Source of the DNA: Chlorohelix sp037138995
Lineage (GTDB): Bacteria > Chloroflexota > Chloroflexia > Chloroheliales > Chloroheliaceae
DNA: 64,000 nucleotides
Assembly (NCBI RefSeq): GCF_037138995.1
Contig: NZ_JBAXHI010000001.1
Coordinates: 207,622 to 271,621, forward strand
Direction: 5' to 3'
Part shown: positions 43,174-50,907 of the stretch, in pieces
Layout of the letters: each line of letters opens with the position of its first letter
Numbering within the stretch: position 1 is the stretch's first letter
Notes under the pieces: generated by a model
Told to the model about the DNA's origin: nothing
Databases searched by the model: none
Seen by the model: the letters and a program-made list of their open reading frames with translations, nothing else
Program-made: the position numbers and the translations under genes

Positions 43174-44950
43174 TTTCCCTTCTAGCTACGATCCCGACAC
43201 AATTCTAGTCAGCGTAGCGTGGCCCTATGCAAATGGTCCCTTCCATGCAGGGCATGTGAGCGGGGTATATCTTCCCGCCGATACTTTCGCACGATTTCAG
43301 CGTACACGTGGGCGTAAGGTTCTGATGGTCAGCGGTAGCGACTGTCATGGCACGCCCATAACTCTGCGTGCCGAGCGTGAGAATCGTACCCCACAGGAAG
43401 TAGTAAACGAGTTTCATACCAGCTTTTTGAAAACCTTCAATCGGCTTGGCATCGAGTTTGACCTGTTCACCAAAACCCTGACCGAGAATCACTATGCCGT
43501 GACGCAGGATATGTTTCTGCGCTTGTTAGAGCATGGCTATATCTACCGCGAAAAGATGATCGGCGCCTATAGCCCTAGCTTGTCGCGCTTCCTTCCCGAC
43601 CGCTACGTGGAAGGCGAGTGCTACAATTGCCATTTCGGCAGGGCGCGTGGCGACCAATGCGACAACTGCGGCATCTTGGTTGACCCTCAGAAGCTGATTA
43701 ATCCCTATAGCGTGGTTGACCGCCAGTCTATCGAGTTCCGCGAGACCGAGCATTTCTTCCTCGACCTTGCCAAACTTGAACCCTTTTTGCGCGATTGGAT
43801 TAATAGCTATAACCGTGACTACTGGCGCAATAATACTACCCAATTCACCCTTAATTGGTTGAATCAGGGCTTGCGTGGACGCGCCATTACCCGTGACCTA
43901 GAGTGGGGTGTACCTATTCCTTTGGACGACCCTTCGTTCAAGGACAAGCGTATTTATGTTTGGTTCGATGCGGTTATCGGCTATTTCTCCGCCAGCAAAG
44001 AATGGGCGCAGCGGCAGGGCAAGCCAGAACTTTGGGAAAACTGGTGGCATTCGGGCAAGGCTGGCAAATTGCCTGCTCGCCAGTATTATTTTCTGGGTAA
44101 GGATAATATTCCTTTTCACACCATTATTTGGCCCGCTATGCTTATCGGCTATGGCGAGTTAAACCTGCCCTTTGATGTGCCTGCCAGCGAATTTATGAAT
44201 CTGGAAGGCGACCAGATGAGTACCAGCCGCAACTGGGCTATCTGGCTGCCCGACATCGAAGAGCGTTATCAGCCTGACGCTATTCGCTATTACATGACTG
44301 CGATTGCGCCCGAAACCCGCGATAGTAGCTGGAGTTGGAAGGATTTTGTCGCCAAAATCAACAATGAGCTTATCGGCACTTACGGGAATTTTATCAACCG
44401 CGTGTTGAACCCTCTTCAGAAGAATTTCGGCGGTCTAGTGCCAACGCCCGGCGAACTGGACGAGAGCGACCACAAGTTGCTTGCAGCCGCACAGGAGACT
44501 TTTGCGCGAGTAACCGAATTGCTGGAAGGTGTACACTTGCGCGATGCCCTGAAAGAGGTAATGGCGCTGGCATCGCTTGGCAACGGCTATCTGGAGGAAA
44601 AATCGCCTTGGAAGGTTATCAAGCAGGATGTGCAGCGTGCCGGGACGACTTATTATGTGGCAGCGCAAATTGCCAATGCCCTAAAAATAATGAGTTACCC
44701 TTTCTTGCCATTCTCTGCTGAAAAACTTCATGCAATGTTAGGTTTTGCGCCGGGCAATCCTGAAGTTTCGAGCTATAGCGGTGTGGCGGAAGACGGGGTT
44801 ATCAAGATTCCGGCTTTCGCAGATTGGGCGCTTGAGCCTGTACCTGCCGGGCAAGTTTTGCCGCCTCCCACCGCGTTGTTTATCAAACTTGAGCCATCCG
44901 TAGCAGATGAAGAACTGGCGCTGCTCAACGCCAACAAAATCGAGAAGTAA
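43163..44950 (+). CDS. metG: Methionyl-tRNA synthetase
   Basis: 595 residues, class I. HIGH-like HAGH in VAWPYANGPFHAGHVSG, a zinc knuckle (CYNCHFGRARGDQCDNC) and the anticodon-binding helical region, without the C-terminal EMAP/Trbp extension. The KMSKS loop reads QMSTSR (Q351), so both lysines of the canonical motif are missing; archaeal-type enzymes with KFSSSR also replace the second lysine but keep the first. Charges tRNA-Met with methionine. Coupled to the upstream GT2 gene. Confidence 0.93.
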   Translation: MSDNFPSSYDPDTILVSVAWPYANGPFHAGHVSGVYLPADTFARFQRTRGRKVLMVSGSDCHGTPITLRAERENRTPQEVVNEFHTSFLKTFNRLGIEFDLFTKTLTENHYAVTQDMFLRLLEHGYIYREKMIGAYSPSLSRFLPDRYVEGECYNCHFGRARGDQCDNCGILVDPQKLINPYSVVDRQSIEFRETEHFFLDLAKLEPFLRDWINSYNRDYWRNNTTQFTLNWLNQGLRGRAITRDLEWGVPIPLDDPSFKDKRIYVWFDAVIGYFSASKEWAQRQGKPELWENWWHSGKAGKLPARQYYFLGKDNIPFHTIIWPAMLIGYGELNLPFDVPASEFMNLEGDQMSTSRNWAIWLPDIEERYQPDAIRYYMTAIAPETRDSSWSWKDFVAKINNELIGTYGNFINRVLNPLQKNFGGLVPTPGELDESDHKLLAAAQETFARVTELLEGVHLRDALKEVMALASLGNGYLEEKSPWKVIKQDVQRAGTTYYVAAQIANALKIMSYPFLPFSAEKLHAMLGFAPGNPEVSSYSGVAEDGVIKIPAFADWALEPVPAGQVLPPPTALFIKLEPSVADEELALLNANKIEK

Positions 44951-44957
44951 CCCGGAT

Positions 44958-44990
44958 TTACCCCCTCTATTTCAGCCAAAGAGGGGGTAA
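44958..44990 (+). other. Perfect hairpin between metG and cca
   Basis: TTACCCCCTCT / AGAGGGGGTAA, an 11-bp perfect stem with an 11-nt loop and no T-run, eight bases after the metG stop. A processing or RNA-stabilising hairpin is more likely than a terminator. Confidence 0.5.
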
Positions 44991-45013
44991 GCCTAACCGT
45001 TCCTCGCAAAATT

Positions 45014-46342
45014 ATGAAACCAACCTTCCCGCCGTTTAATCATAATGACCCGCATGCGCTAGTAGAGCAACTTCGTAAATTACTGCCTGATGCTCATTTC
45101 TATGCGGTTAATCAGGTGGCTGATGTGGCGGAGCGTGAAGGCGTAAACACTTTGTTGGTGGGCGGTATCGTGCGCGATTTGATGCTGGGTCGGCAAAATC
45201 TTGATTTGGACTTCATGACACTCGATTATAGCCATGTTCTGGCTGAACATTTGACTAACCATTTCAAGCGTGCGCCGCATGTTGACCGAGTGCGCTTGCA
45301 CAAGCACAAAGCTTTTGGTACTGCCAAAATCGAGATTTTTTTTCAGAATGGCGATTACCTGCATATAGACCTTGCTACTGCCCGTCTTGAAACCTATGAA
45401 CACCCTGCTGCCCTTCCCACCGTTAGTATTGACCCACCAGCCCCGGTTGAGTTGGATTTAAAGCGGCGCGATTATACCCTCAACGCTATGGCGCTTTCGC
45501 TTAGCGGTGGTTTGGTTGACCCTTACAATGGACTAGAAGACCTACGCGATGGTTTTTTGCGGGTACTACACCCTCGCAGCTTTATAGATGACCCTACCCG
45601 GTTGCCGCGTGGTTTGCGCTATGCTGCCCGTTTCGGCTACCAATTCGACCCTGAAACCGAAGAATTATTTCGAGAATCGGTGCGGGCGCGACACTTTGAA
45701 TTGCTAACGCCTGTTCGCAAAAGCAACGAACTGGTTAAAATATTGCGCGAGGCTGCCCCTGAGCGTGGCTTGAGTTTGTTGCACAAATATGACTTGCTGG
45801 AGCAATTTGACCCGGCGTTCCTCTGGTATTACGCTACGCTAGAGGAGTTCAGGCGTATCAAGGAATATCGGTTTGCCGATTTGCTGAACCGCGTTCCAGC
45901 TTATCTTTCTGCGCTGTGTTGGCGGAGGTTGCCGGAGCAGGTAGAGCATGCGTTGGCGGTGCTTGCATTTTTCGACCAAGAATCCAGCATTCCGCCACAA
46001 GTAGCGCGGTTGCGGCAAGAGGTTTTTCCTCTACTTCAACCCAACCTGAAAAATAGCCAGCTTTACGCGCTGCTAAATTCTTACGAGCGTGGCGCAATCG
46101 AAACAGCGGCTATTCTGCAACCTTCATCTGCGCCTGTATTGCGCTATTATCTGGAAGAAGTCAGTCGTTGCAAACCACACCTGACTGGCGGCTATCTTAT
46201 ACAATTGGGTTTGAAACCGGGCAAACAGTTCAAAGCGTTGTTGGAAGATTTGCTCAATGCGGTTCTGGATGGTGAGCTAAAAACCCTTGAAGAAGAAGCG
46301 CTCTTTTTAAGGCAAAAAGCCCTTGATAGTAATTCCCTATGA
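45014..46342 (+). CDS. CCA tRNA nucleotidyltransferase / poly(A) polymerase family
   Basis: 442 residues. Class II nucleotidyltransferase head: LLVGGIVRDLMLGRQNLDLDFMT (GGxxRD and the DxD pair) and RRDYTLNAMALSL, followed by the neck FIDDPTRLPRGLRYAARFGY, and a helical C-terminal half. It adds or repairs the tRNA 3' CCA end; the family also includes A-adding and CC-adding enzymes that motifs alone do not separate. No HD domain is seen. Confidence 0.88.
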   Translation: MKPTFPPFNHNDPHALVEQLRKLLPDAHFYAVNQVADVAEREGVNTLLVGGIVRDLMLGRQNLDLDFMTLDYSHVLAEHLTNHFKRAPHVDRVRLHKHKAFGTAKIEIFFQNGDYLHIDLATARLETYEHPAALPTVSIDPPAPVELDLKRRDYTLNAMALSLSGGLVDPYNGLEDLRDGFLRVLHPRSFIDDPTRLPRGLRYAARFGYQFDPETEELFRESVRARHFELLTPVRKSNELVKILREAAPERGLSLLHKYDLLEQFDPAFLWYYATLEEFRRIKEYRFADLLNRVPAYLSALCWRRLPEQVEHALAVLAFFDQESSIPPQVARLRQEVFPLLQPNLKNSQLYALLNSYERGAIETAAILQPSSAPVLRYYLEEVSRCKPHLTGGYLIQLGLKPGKQFKALLEDLLNAVLDGELKTLEEEALFLRQKALDSNSL

Positions 46343-46343
46343 A

Positions 46344-46373
46344 TTGACTTGTGACTCAATCTGAACGTATAAT
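46344..46373 (+). promoter_or_regulatory. Strong promoter upstream of the J-domain gene
   Basis: TTGACT, an 18-base spacer and a consensus TATAAT, starting two bases after the cca stop codon. A transcript would start near 46380 and meet a terminator-like hairpin at 46399. Confidence 0.75.
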
Positions 46374-46398
46374 CTATAAACGCACCAAGTTTAACTTT

Positions 46399-46428
46399 AA
46401 CCGTTTTGCGGTAAGCGGACGGTTTTTT
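46399..46428 (+). terminator. Terminator between cca and the J-domain gene
   Basis: AACCGTTTTGC pairs with GCGGACGGTT (wobbles and one bulge), followed by TTTTTT (the run begins in the stem). It can end cca transcription, but it is downstream of a strong promoter and 16 bases before the next start codon, so it may work as an attenuator. Confidence 0.65.
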
Positions 46429-46444
46429 ATATGAAAAGAGATTA

Positions 46445-48280
46445 ATGGCGGAAGTTCGACGCAGACAGCAAATAGATTATTACCGGGTGTTACAGGTTGA
46501 CCCTACCGCCGAAACCGAGGTAGTAGAGGCTGCCTATAAAGCGCTGGTCAAGAAATATCACCCAGACCGCAACCGTGCGCCCGAAGCCGAGCAGCGTATG
46601 GCGCAGATTAATATAGCTTTTGATGTGTTGCGAGACGCTGAGAAGCGACGCGATTATAACCAAATTCGGGATAGTCTTGACCGCTACAATCGCAATCCGC
46701 CTGCGCAAACTGCACGCCCACGCCCTACTGAGAAGCCCAAGGAAAGCGCGTCTGTTTCCCGTACTCAGGAAGAACCGCCCCCGCGTACTAAACCACGCCC
46801 TAATTATTTTGTAGAGCGAGAGGCATCTCACGGGTTTAACCCTTTGCCTTGGGTTATCGCAGGGATGGTTTTTTTAATCCTGTTGACAGGGTGCCTGTTG
46901 TTACTTGAAACAGCATTTGGCAATCCGCTTGCTACTAGCTTTATAACTACAAAAAACCCGAATCTTCCACAATCCGGCTATCTTGTAATTACTGCTCCTC
47001 CATCCACTGTGGCGCCTGCTCCGGTGGGGGTGCTTAGTCGCGAAGGAGCTTCCGCTTTTCTGCTAACGCCTGATTTGTTTGACCGTCGCGTACTCGACCT
47101 GACTATCACCCAGCCTGATACGATGCGGGTCACTATTCGTTTGAGCGAGAAAGGCGGTACGACCAATGCCGAAACCGTTGCCACTTCCAATAAGCCAGAC
47201 GCGCTCGACCTGTTACGCCAATCCGAACAGACCACTTATGTGCTAATCTATACCCTTTATCGCCAATATCCTGATTTAAACCGTTTGGCTCTTACCCTTA
47301 CTGACCCGAAGGATGAAAAACGCCAAGTTTACCGCTCCGATACCACGCGCAACTCCGCTTTCAGCTTTTTCAACTGGCGCGGCGAAGTGAACCCTCGTCA
47401 ACAAAGTGTTCAGGACATGGCGCGTTTTGCCTTTGAAGATAGGTTCGCCTACCATTACGGCGCCCCTCTCGATGACCAAACCCATAAGATTATTAGCAAC
47501 CCTACTTCTGAGAATATCCTAGCAGAAATAGGCGCGTGGCTTCCCTCCGATGGTATTCAGGTGCGGGTAGAAGGTAACGGGGCGGTCAATATCGGCTATC
47601 TTATCAGCAAAAACGAGCAAGAGATGAAAAGCGATTGGGCGAAGATTTTCTACGCGCTCTATACTCGCTTTCCCTATCTTGATAGAATCAGCATAACCAA
47701 AGGGGTTGTAGGCACTTCTGGTACTGAAATACGGGTCAATGAGCGCAGCCTCTTTAACCGGGTTACACAGGCAGGGTGGGCGCAACGCCTTTTCGCTAAA
47801 GGTATTGCCGATCCCAAGAGCCTGATAGACAGTCTTCCCAACGACCCCTCTCTCAGCTTTCAGCCACCCCAGACTATTCAGGTGGAAGTAAAGCCCGGTG
47901 GTAGCGGGAAAGGCAAGAATTGGGAAATTTCAGACCCCAGTCGCTATCTTCTACAGGCTCGCATCGGCAACCTAACCAGCGAACGCGGCAAGTTTATGCT
48001 GCTTAATCTGAAACTAACCAATATTAATTCGGTGCGTGATTGGCCCAATGTGTCGCAGTTGTTTACCCTGCTAGATGGTCAGGGCTATTCCTATCGCGCC
48101 GATGTAATCGCCGCGTTGGCGCAATATCTCACCCCGCCTAGCAACGCCGCTCCCTACGGTGCAATCGAACCGGGCAAGAGTTTTACTATTCTTCTGGTTT
48201 TTGATATTCCCGATAATTCCTCAAACCTGCGTTTGATAATGCAGGATGATAACTCCAGTGTGGTGTTGCCCTTGAATTAA
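46445..48280 (+). CDS. Membrane-anchored J-domain protein with DUF4352-like tail
   Basis: 611 residues. An N-terminal J domain (10-75) keeps the Hsp70-stimulating HPD (39-41). A Pro/Arg/Glu-rich linker (80-130), one membrane helix (134-157) and a large outer part follow. That part contains two related segments (VLIYTLYRQYPDLNRLALTL and IFYALYTRFPYLDRISITK) and ends in a beta-sandwich-like RIGNLTSERGKFMLLNLKLTN, reminiscent of DUF4352. The J domain should face the cytosol. G/F and zinc regions are absent, so it is a specialised (class III) J protein. dnaK is not adjacent. Confidence 0.8.
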   Translation: MAEVRRRQQIDYYRVLQVDPTAETEVVEAAYKALVKKYHPDRNRAPEAEQRMAQINIAFDVLRDAEKRRDYNQIRDSLDRYNRNPPAQTARPRPTEKPKESASVSRTQEEPPPRTKPRPNYFVEREASHGFNPLPWVIAGMVFLILLTGCLLLLETAFGNPLATSFITTKNPNLPQSGYLVITAPPSTVAPAPVGVLSREGASAFLLTPDLFDRRVLDLTITQPDTMRVTIRLSEKGGTTNAETVATSNKPDALDLLRQSEQTTYVLIYTLYRQYPDLNRLALTLTDPKDEKRQVYRSDTTRNSAFSFFNWRGEVNPRQQSVQDMARFAFEDRFAYHYGAPLDDQTHKIISNPTSENILAEIGAWLPSDGIQVRVEGNGAVNIGYLISKNEQEMKSDWAKIFYALYTRFPYLDRISITKGVVGTSGTEIRVNERSLFNRVTQAGWAQRLFAKGIADPKSLIDSLPNDPSLSFQPPQTIQVEVKPGGSGKGKNWEISDPSRYLLQARIGNLTSERGKFMLLNLKLTNINSVRDWPNVSQLFTLLDGQGYSYRADVIAALAQYLTPPSNAAPYGAIEPGKSFTILLVFDIPDNSSNLRLIMQDDNSSVVLPLN

Positions 48281-48313
48281 AAAGAGGCAACCATTTTCCG
48301 GCTACCTCTTTTT
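48279..48313. terminator. Bidirectional terminator
   Basis: AAAAAGAGG / CCTCTTTTT with inner pairing, between the convergent J-domain and acylase genes. Each strand reads into a T-run. Confidence 0.85.
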
Positions 48314-48336
48314 GATGTTTTTATTGTTACTCTTGC

Positions 48337-50883
48337 CTATGCCGGGTTCATGGTCAGCTTGCCTTCAGCATTATCCAGAATCGCAGCGCGGTTGAACAGG
48401 TGCGGGTGATATGCGCCAGCCAACCATTCCTCTATTAAATCGCTGTAATGCGGACTCATCGGTGCGCCGCTCTGACCGCTGGTACAGCCAAAGCGGGTAT
48501 TCTCCCAATCGTTCAGGTCTGTGACAAGGCGAATGGCGCTGGTAGCCCCGTTAAAGCTGAAATTATCGTCACTGCCGTTGTAACCCGCTTGCCATACTGT
48601 ATCCCAATCACCCCCCAGCGGGTAAGGTCCGCGATTGAAAATACGGTTTAGCGGTTTTACCATTCCTAGCGGGTGTACATAGTTGAGCGTATGTAGCTTG
48701 CCCCATTCCCAATCGTTCATATCATCGCCTAGCTTTTTGCGTAAAAGCTCAATCGCACGGCTCAAGGCTTCCAATAGCAGGTCGTCCCAGCTTTTGCCTA
48801 TCGGCAGCAAATCTTGGTCATTAGCTTCAATTCTGCCTAGCAGGAAGGTAGTAGTAATGCTCTGCAAACTATTGGGGTGCGCTCCCAACGCATCCTTGCT
48901 GTTTCCCAAATAGCTTTCGGTAAGGCTACTGCCCATAATCGGTTCAAAAACCAACCTACCCAGTTTTTGCAATGTGGCATGGTAAATGCTTCCGGCTACA
49001 CTATGCGCTGTCAATACCCCGTCCCATGTGGCGAGATAGCCGAGCGCGCGTCTTTGCCAATCGTTCCCTTTGGTAGCGTCTGCTTGCAAAAGGCGGCGGG
49101 TGAGTCGCAAGCCGGGAAGGCAGAGATGGTCTTTCTGGAAACGCGCCACATCATCCAGACTCAGCTTTTCGCGGCTGTTGATTAACTGGCGCAAGCGGAT
49201 GGCGCGGTTCTCGCCCAGATAATCGCTGCCAAGCCAATAAGGGTACTCGTTACCTACCACTTTTTGGTTGGTGGTAATCAGATAACCCTGCTCAGGATTG
49301 TAGGAGTGGGGCAATTCCTCAAAGGGAATATAGCCCTGCCAGTCGTACTCTCCGGTATTTCCGGGGCTTGGAATCAGTCCCAACCCTTTGCCTCGTATAG
49401 GAATAAGTCCGGTGAACTGGTAGCCGATATTGCCTTCTACATCGGCATAAACGAAGCTAAAGCAACCCACATCCCAAGTGTTCAAGGCTTCCCTGAACTC
49501 TTTCCAGTTGGTAGCCCGGTTTAGTTTCAGTAGGGTTTTTATCCCTTTTGAAGGTTCGTAGATGTTCCATGAAACGGCAAGAGGCACTTCGATTTTGCCA
49601 CCCGCATCGGCAGCAGGAGTCCCATGTAATTTGAGCGAACTAAGCAACGGACCGTGTACGCTACGGGCGCAATCCATAAAAAAGCTGGCTTTGCCCTTAA
49701 TCTTGATTTCTTCCTGTACCACCTCAAACTCGCGCCATTCGCCTTTGTACTCATAGCGCTGTGGATTGGTGGGGTCTATTTTCTCGATAAAGCCATCTTG
49801 GGAATCAGACATAGTGTTGGTGATACCCCACGCAATATGGCGATTATGTCCGATGCCGATTAGCGGAACACCCGGAATGCTTGCCCCTATCACATCGAGT
49901 TCAGGTGAGTGCAGGTGCATTTCATACCATGTGGAAGGCATCGTAACCGACATATGGGGGTCGTTGCACAGCATCGGTTTTCCGGTAATGGTTCGGCTAC
50001 CGCTCACCACCCAATTGTTGCTGTTACCCCCCGCAAATGCGCCTATCGTAGCTTGCATCTTGCGGTACTCTTCTAGGATAAGCTCAAAATCCAAACCGCT
50101 ATAATCGGCATCCGACGGTATAATCAGGGGTGCGCCCGTAATCATTTGGGTGGGTTCAAGTTTGGCGGCACGTTCTGCGCCAAGCTTTTGTACCATCTGC
50201 GCCCTAACCAATTCCGAGTCTAGATTGGTGCTTTGCTGCACCCCTATAATTTTTGCCCATGTCAGGCTGTCAATCGGACTCCAAGGTTCGGGCTTGTAGC
50301 GCACCAGCGAAAATTCAAGCGGCAATTTCTTGGTATCCAGAAAAGCGTTTACCCCTTCTACGAAACGCTCCAGTGCCATTTTTTCTTCGCTATTGCTTTC
50401 CATATGGGCATAATCATTATGAGCGGCGCGGCGCAATTGTAGGCGGCGCATCATTTTATCGGCTTCGAGAGTGGCATTCCCAAAGACTTCAGATAAACGA
50501 CCGGAAGCCACCCGCCGCTGAAATTCCATTTGCCACATGCGGTCTTGCGCTTGTACAAAACCTTGCGCGAATACCAGATCGGACAAGCTTTGCGCGTATA
50601 AATGCGGGATGCCCCATTTATCTCGTATCACTTCAACCGAGGCTTTCAAGCCGGACAGTTTAAGTTCACCGTTTATTTTACTATTGAAGCGCGTTTTGCT
50701 TGCCTGCCACGCACCGTAACCAACCGCACCCAGTGTGCCTGTAGCCAACAACAGGTTGCGAGAGGTTCGCCCACGCTTATGAGGTTTTCCCCTGCCGTTT
50801 TCTATAACATCGGTTATATTATTTGAAATGGCTTCAGCTACTTTTTGTATATCTTTACGGCTTGCGCTTTTCTGCCCCTTCAT
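48337..50883 (-). CDS. Penicillin acylase-family Ntn hydrolase
   Basis: 848 residues. A basic N-terminus and one membrane helix (about 43-60), then the alpha-subunit region with VIRDKWGIPHLYA and FAQGFVQAQDRMWQME, and the autocleavage site before S288 in GGNSNNWVVSG; the residue before the nucleophile is Asn rather than the usual Gly. CNDPHM and HIAWGITN follow. The family hydrolyses amides (penicillin G, acyl-homoserine lactones, cyclic lipopeptides); the substrate here is unknown. Outward-facing by topology. Starts 24 bases after the GT-C-like gene. Confidence 0.88.
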   Translation of the reverse strand: MKGQKSASRKDIQKVAEAISNNITDVIENGRGKPHKRGRTSRNLLLATGTLGAVGYGAWQASKTRFNSKINGELKLSGLKASVEVIRDKWGIPHLYAQSLSDLVFAQGFVQAQDRMWQMEFQRRVASGRLSEVFGNATLEADKMMRRLQLRRAAHNDYAHMESNSEEKMALERFVEGVNAFLDTKKLPLEFSLVRYKPEPWSPIDSLTWAKIIGVQQSTNLDSELVRAQMVQKLGAERAAKLEPTQMITGAPLIIPSDADYSGLDFELILEEYRKMQATIGAFAGGNSNNWVVSGSRTITGKPMLCNDPHMSVTMPSTWYEMHLHSPELDVIGASIPGVPLIGIGHNRHIAWGITNTMSDSQDGFIEKIDPTNPQRYEYKGEWREFEVVQEEIKIKGKASFFMDCARSVHGPLLSSLKLHGTPAADAGGKIEVPLAVSWNIYEPSKGIKTLLKLNRATNWKEFREALNTWDVGCFSFVYADVEGNIGYQFTGLIPIRGKGLGLIPSPGNTGEYDWQGYIPFEELPHSYNPEQGYLITTNQKVVGNEYPYWLGSDYLGENRAIRLRQLINSREKLSLDDVARFQKDHLCLPGLRLTRRLLQADATKGNDWQRRALGYLATWDGVLTAHSVAGSIYHATLQKLGRLVFEPIMGSSLTESYLGNSKDALGAHPNSLQSITTTFLLGRIEANDQDLLPIGKSWDDLLLEALSRAIELLRKKLGDDMNDWEWGKLHTLNYVHPLGMVKPLNRIFNRGPYPLGGDWDTVWQAGYNGSDDNFSFNGATSAIRLVTDLNDWENTRFGCTSGQSGAPMSPHYSDLIEEWLAGAYHPHLFNRAAILDNAEGKLTMNPA

Positions 50884-50907
50884 AAAGCACTACTCCTCTG
50901 CTTACCC

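Noticed and set aside
6037..44990. CCCCTC...GAGGGG hairpins at 6037 and 44958 as a repeat family
   Set aside because: Only two copies, with different arms and loops; better explained as a terminator and an independent hairpin.
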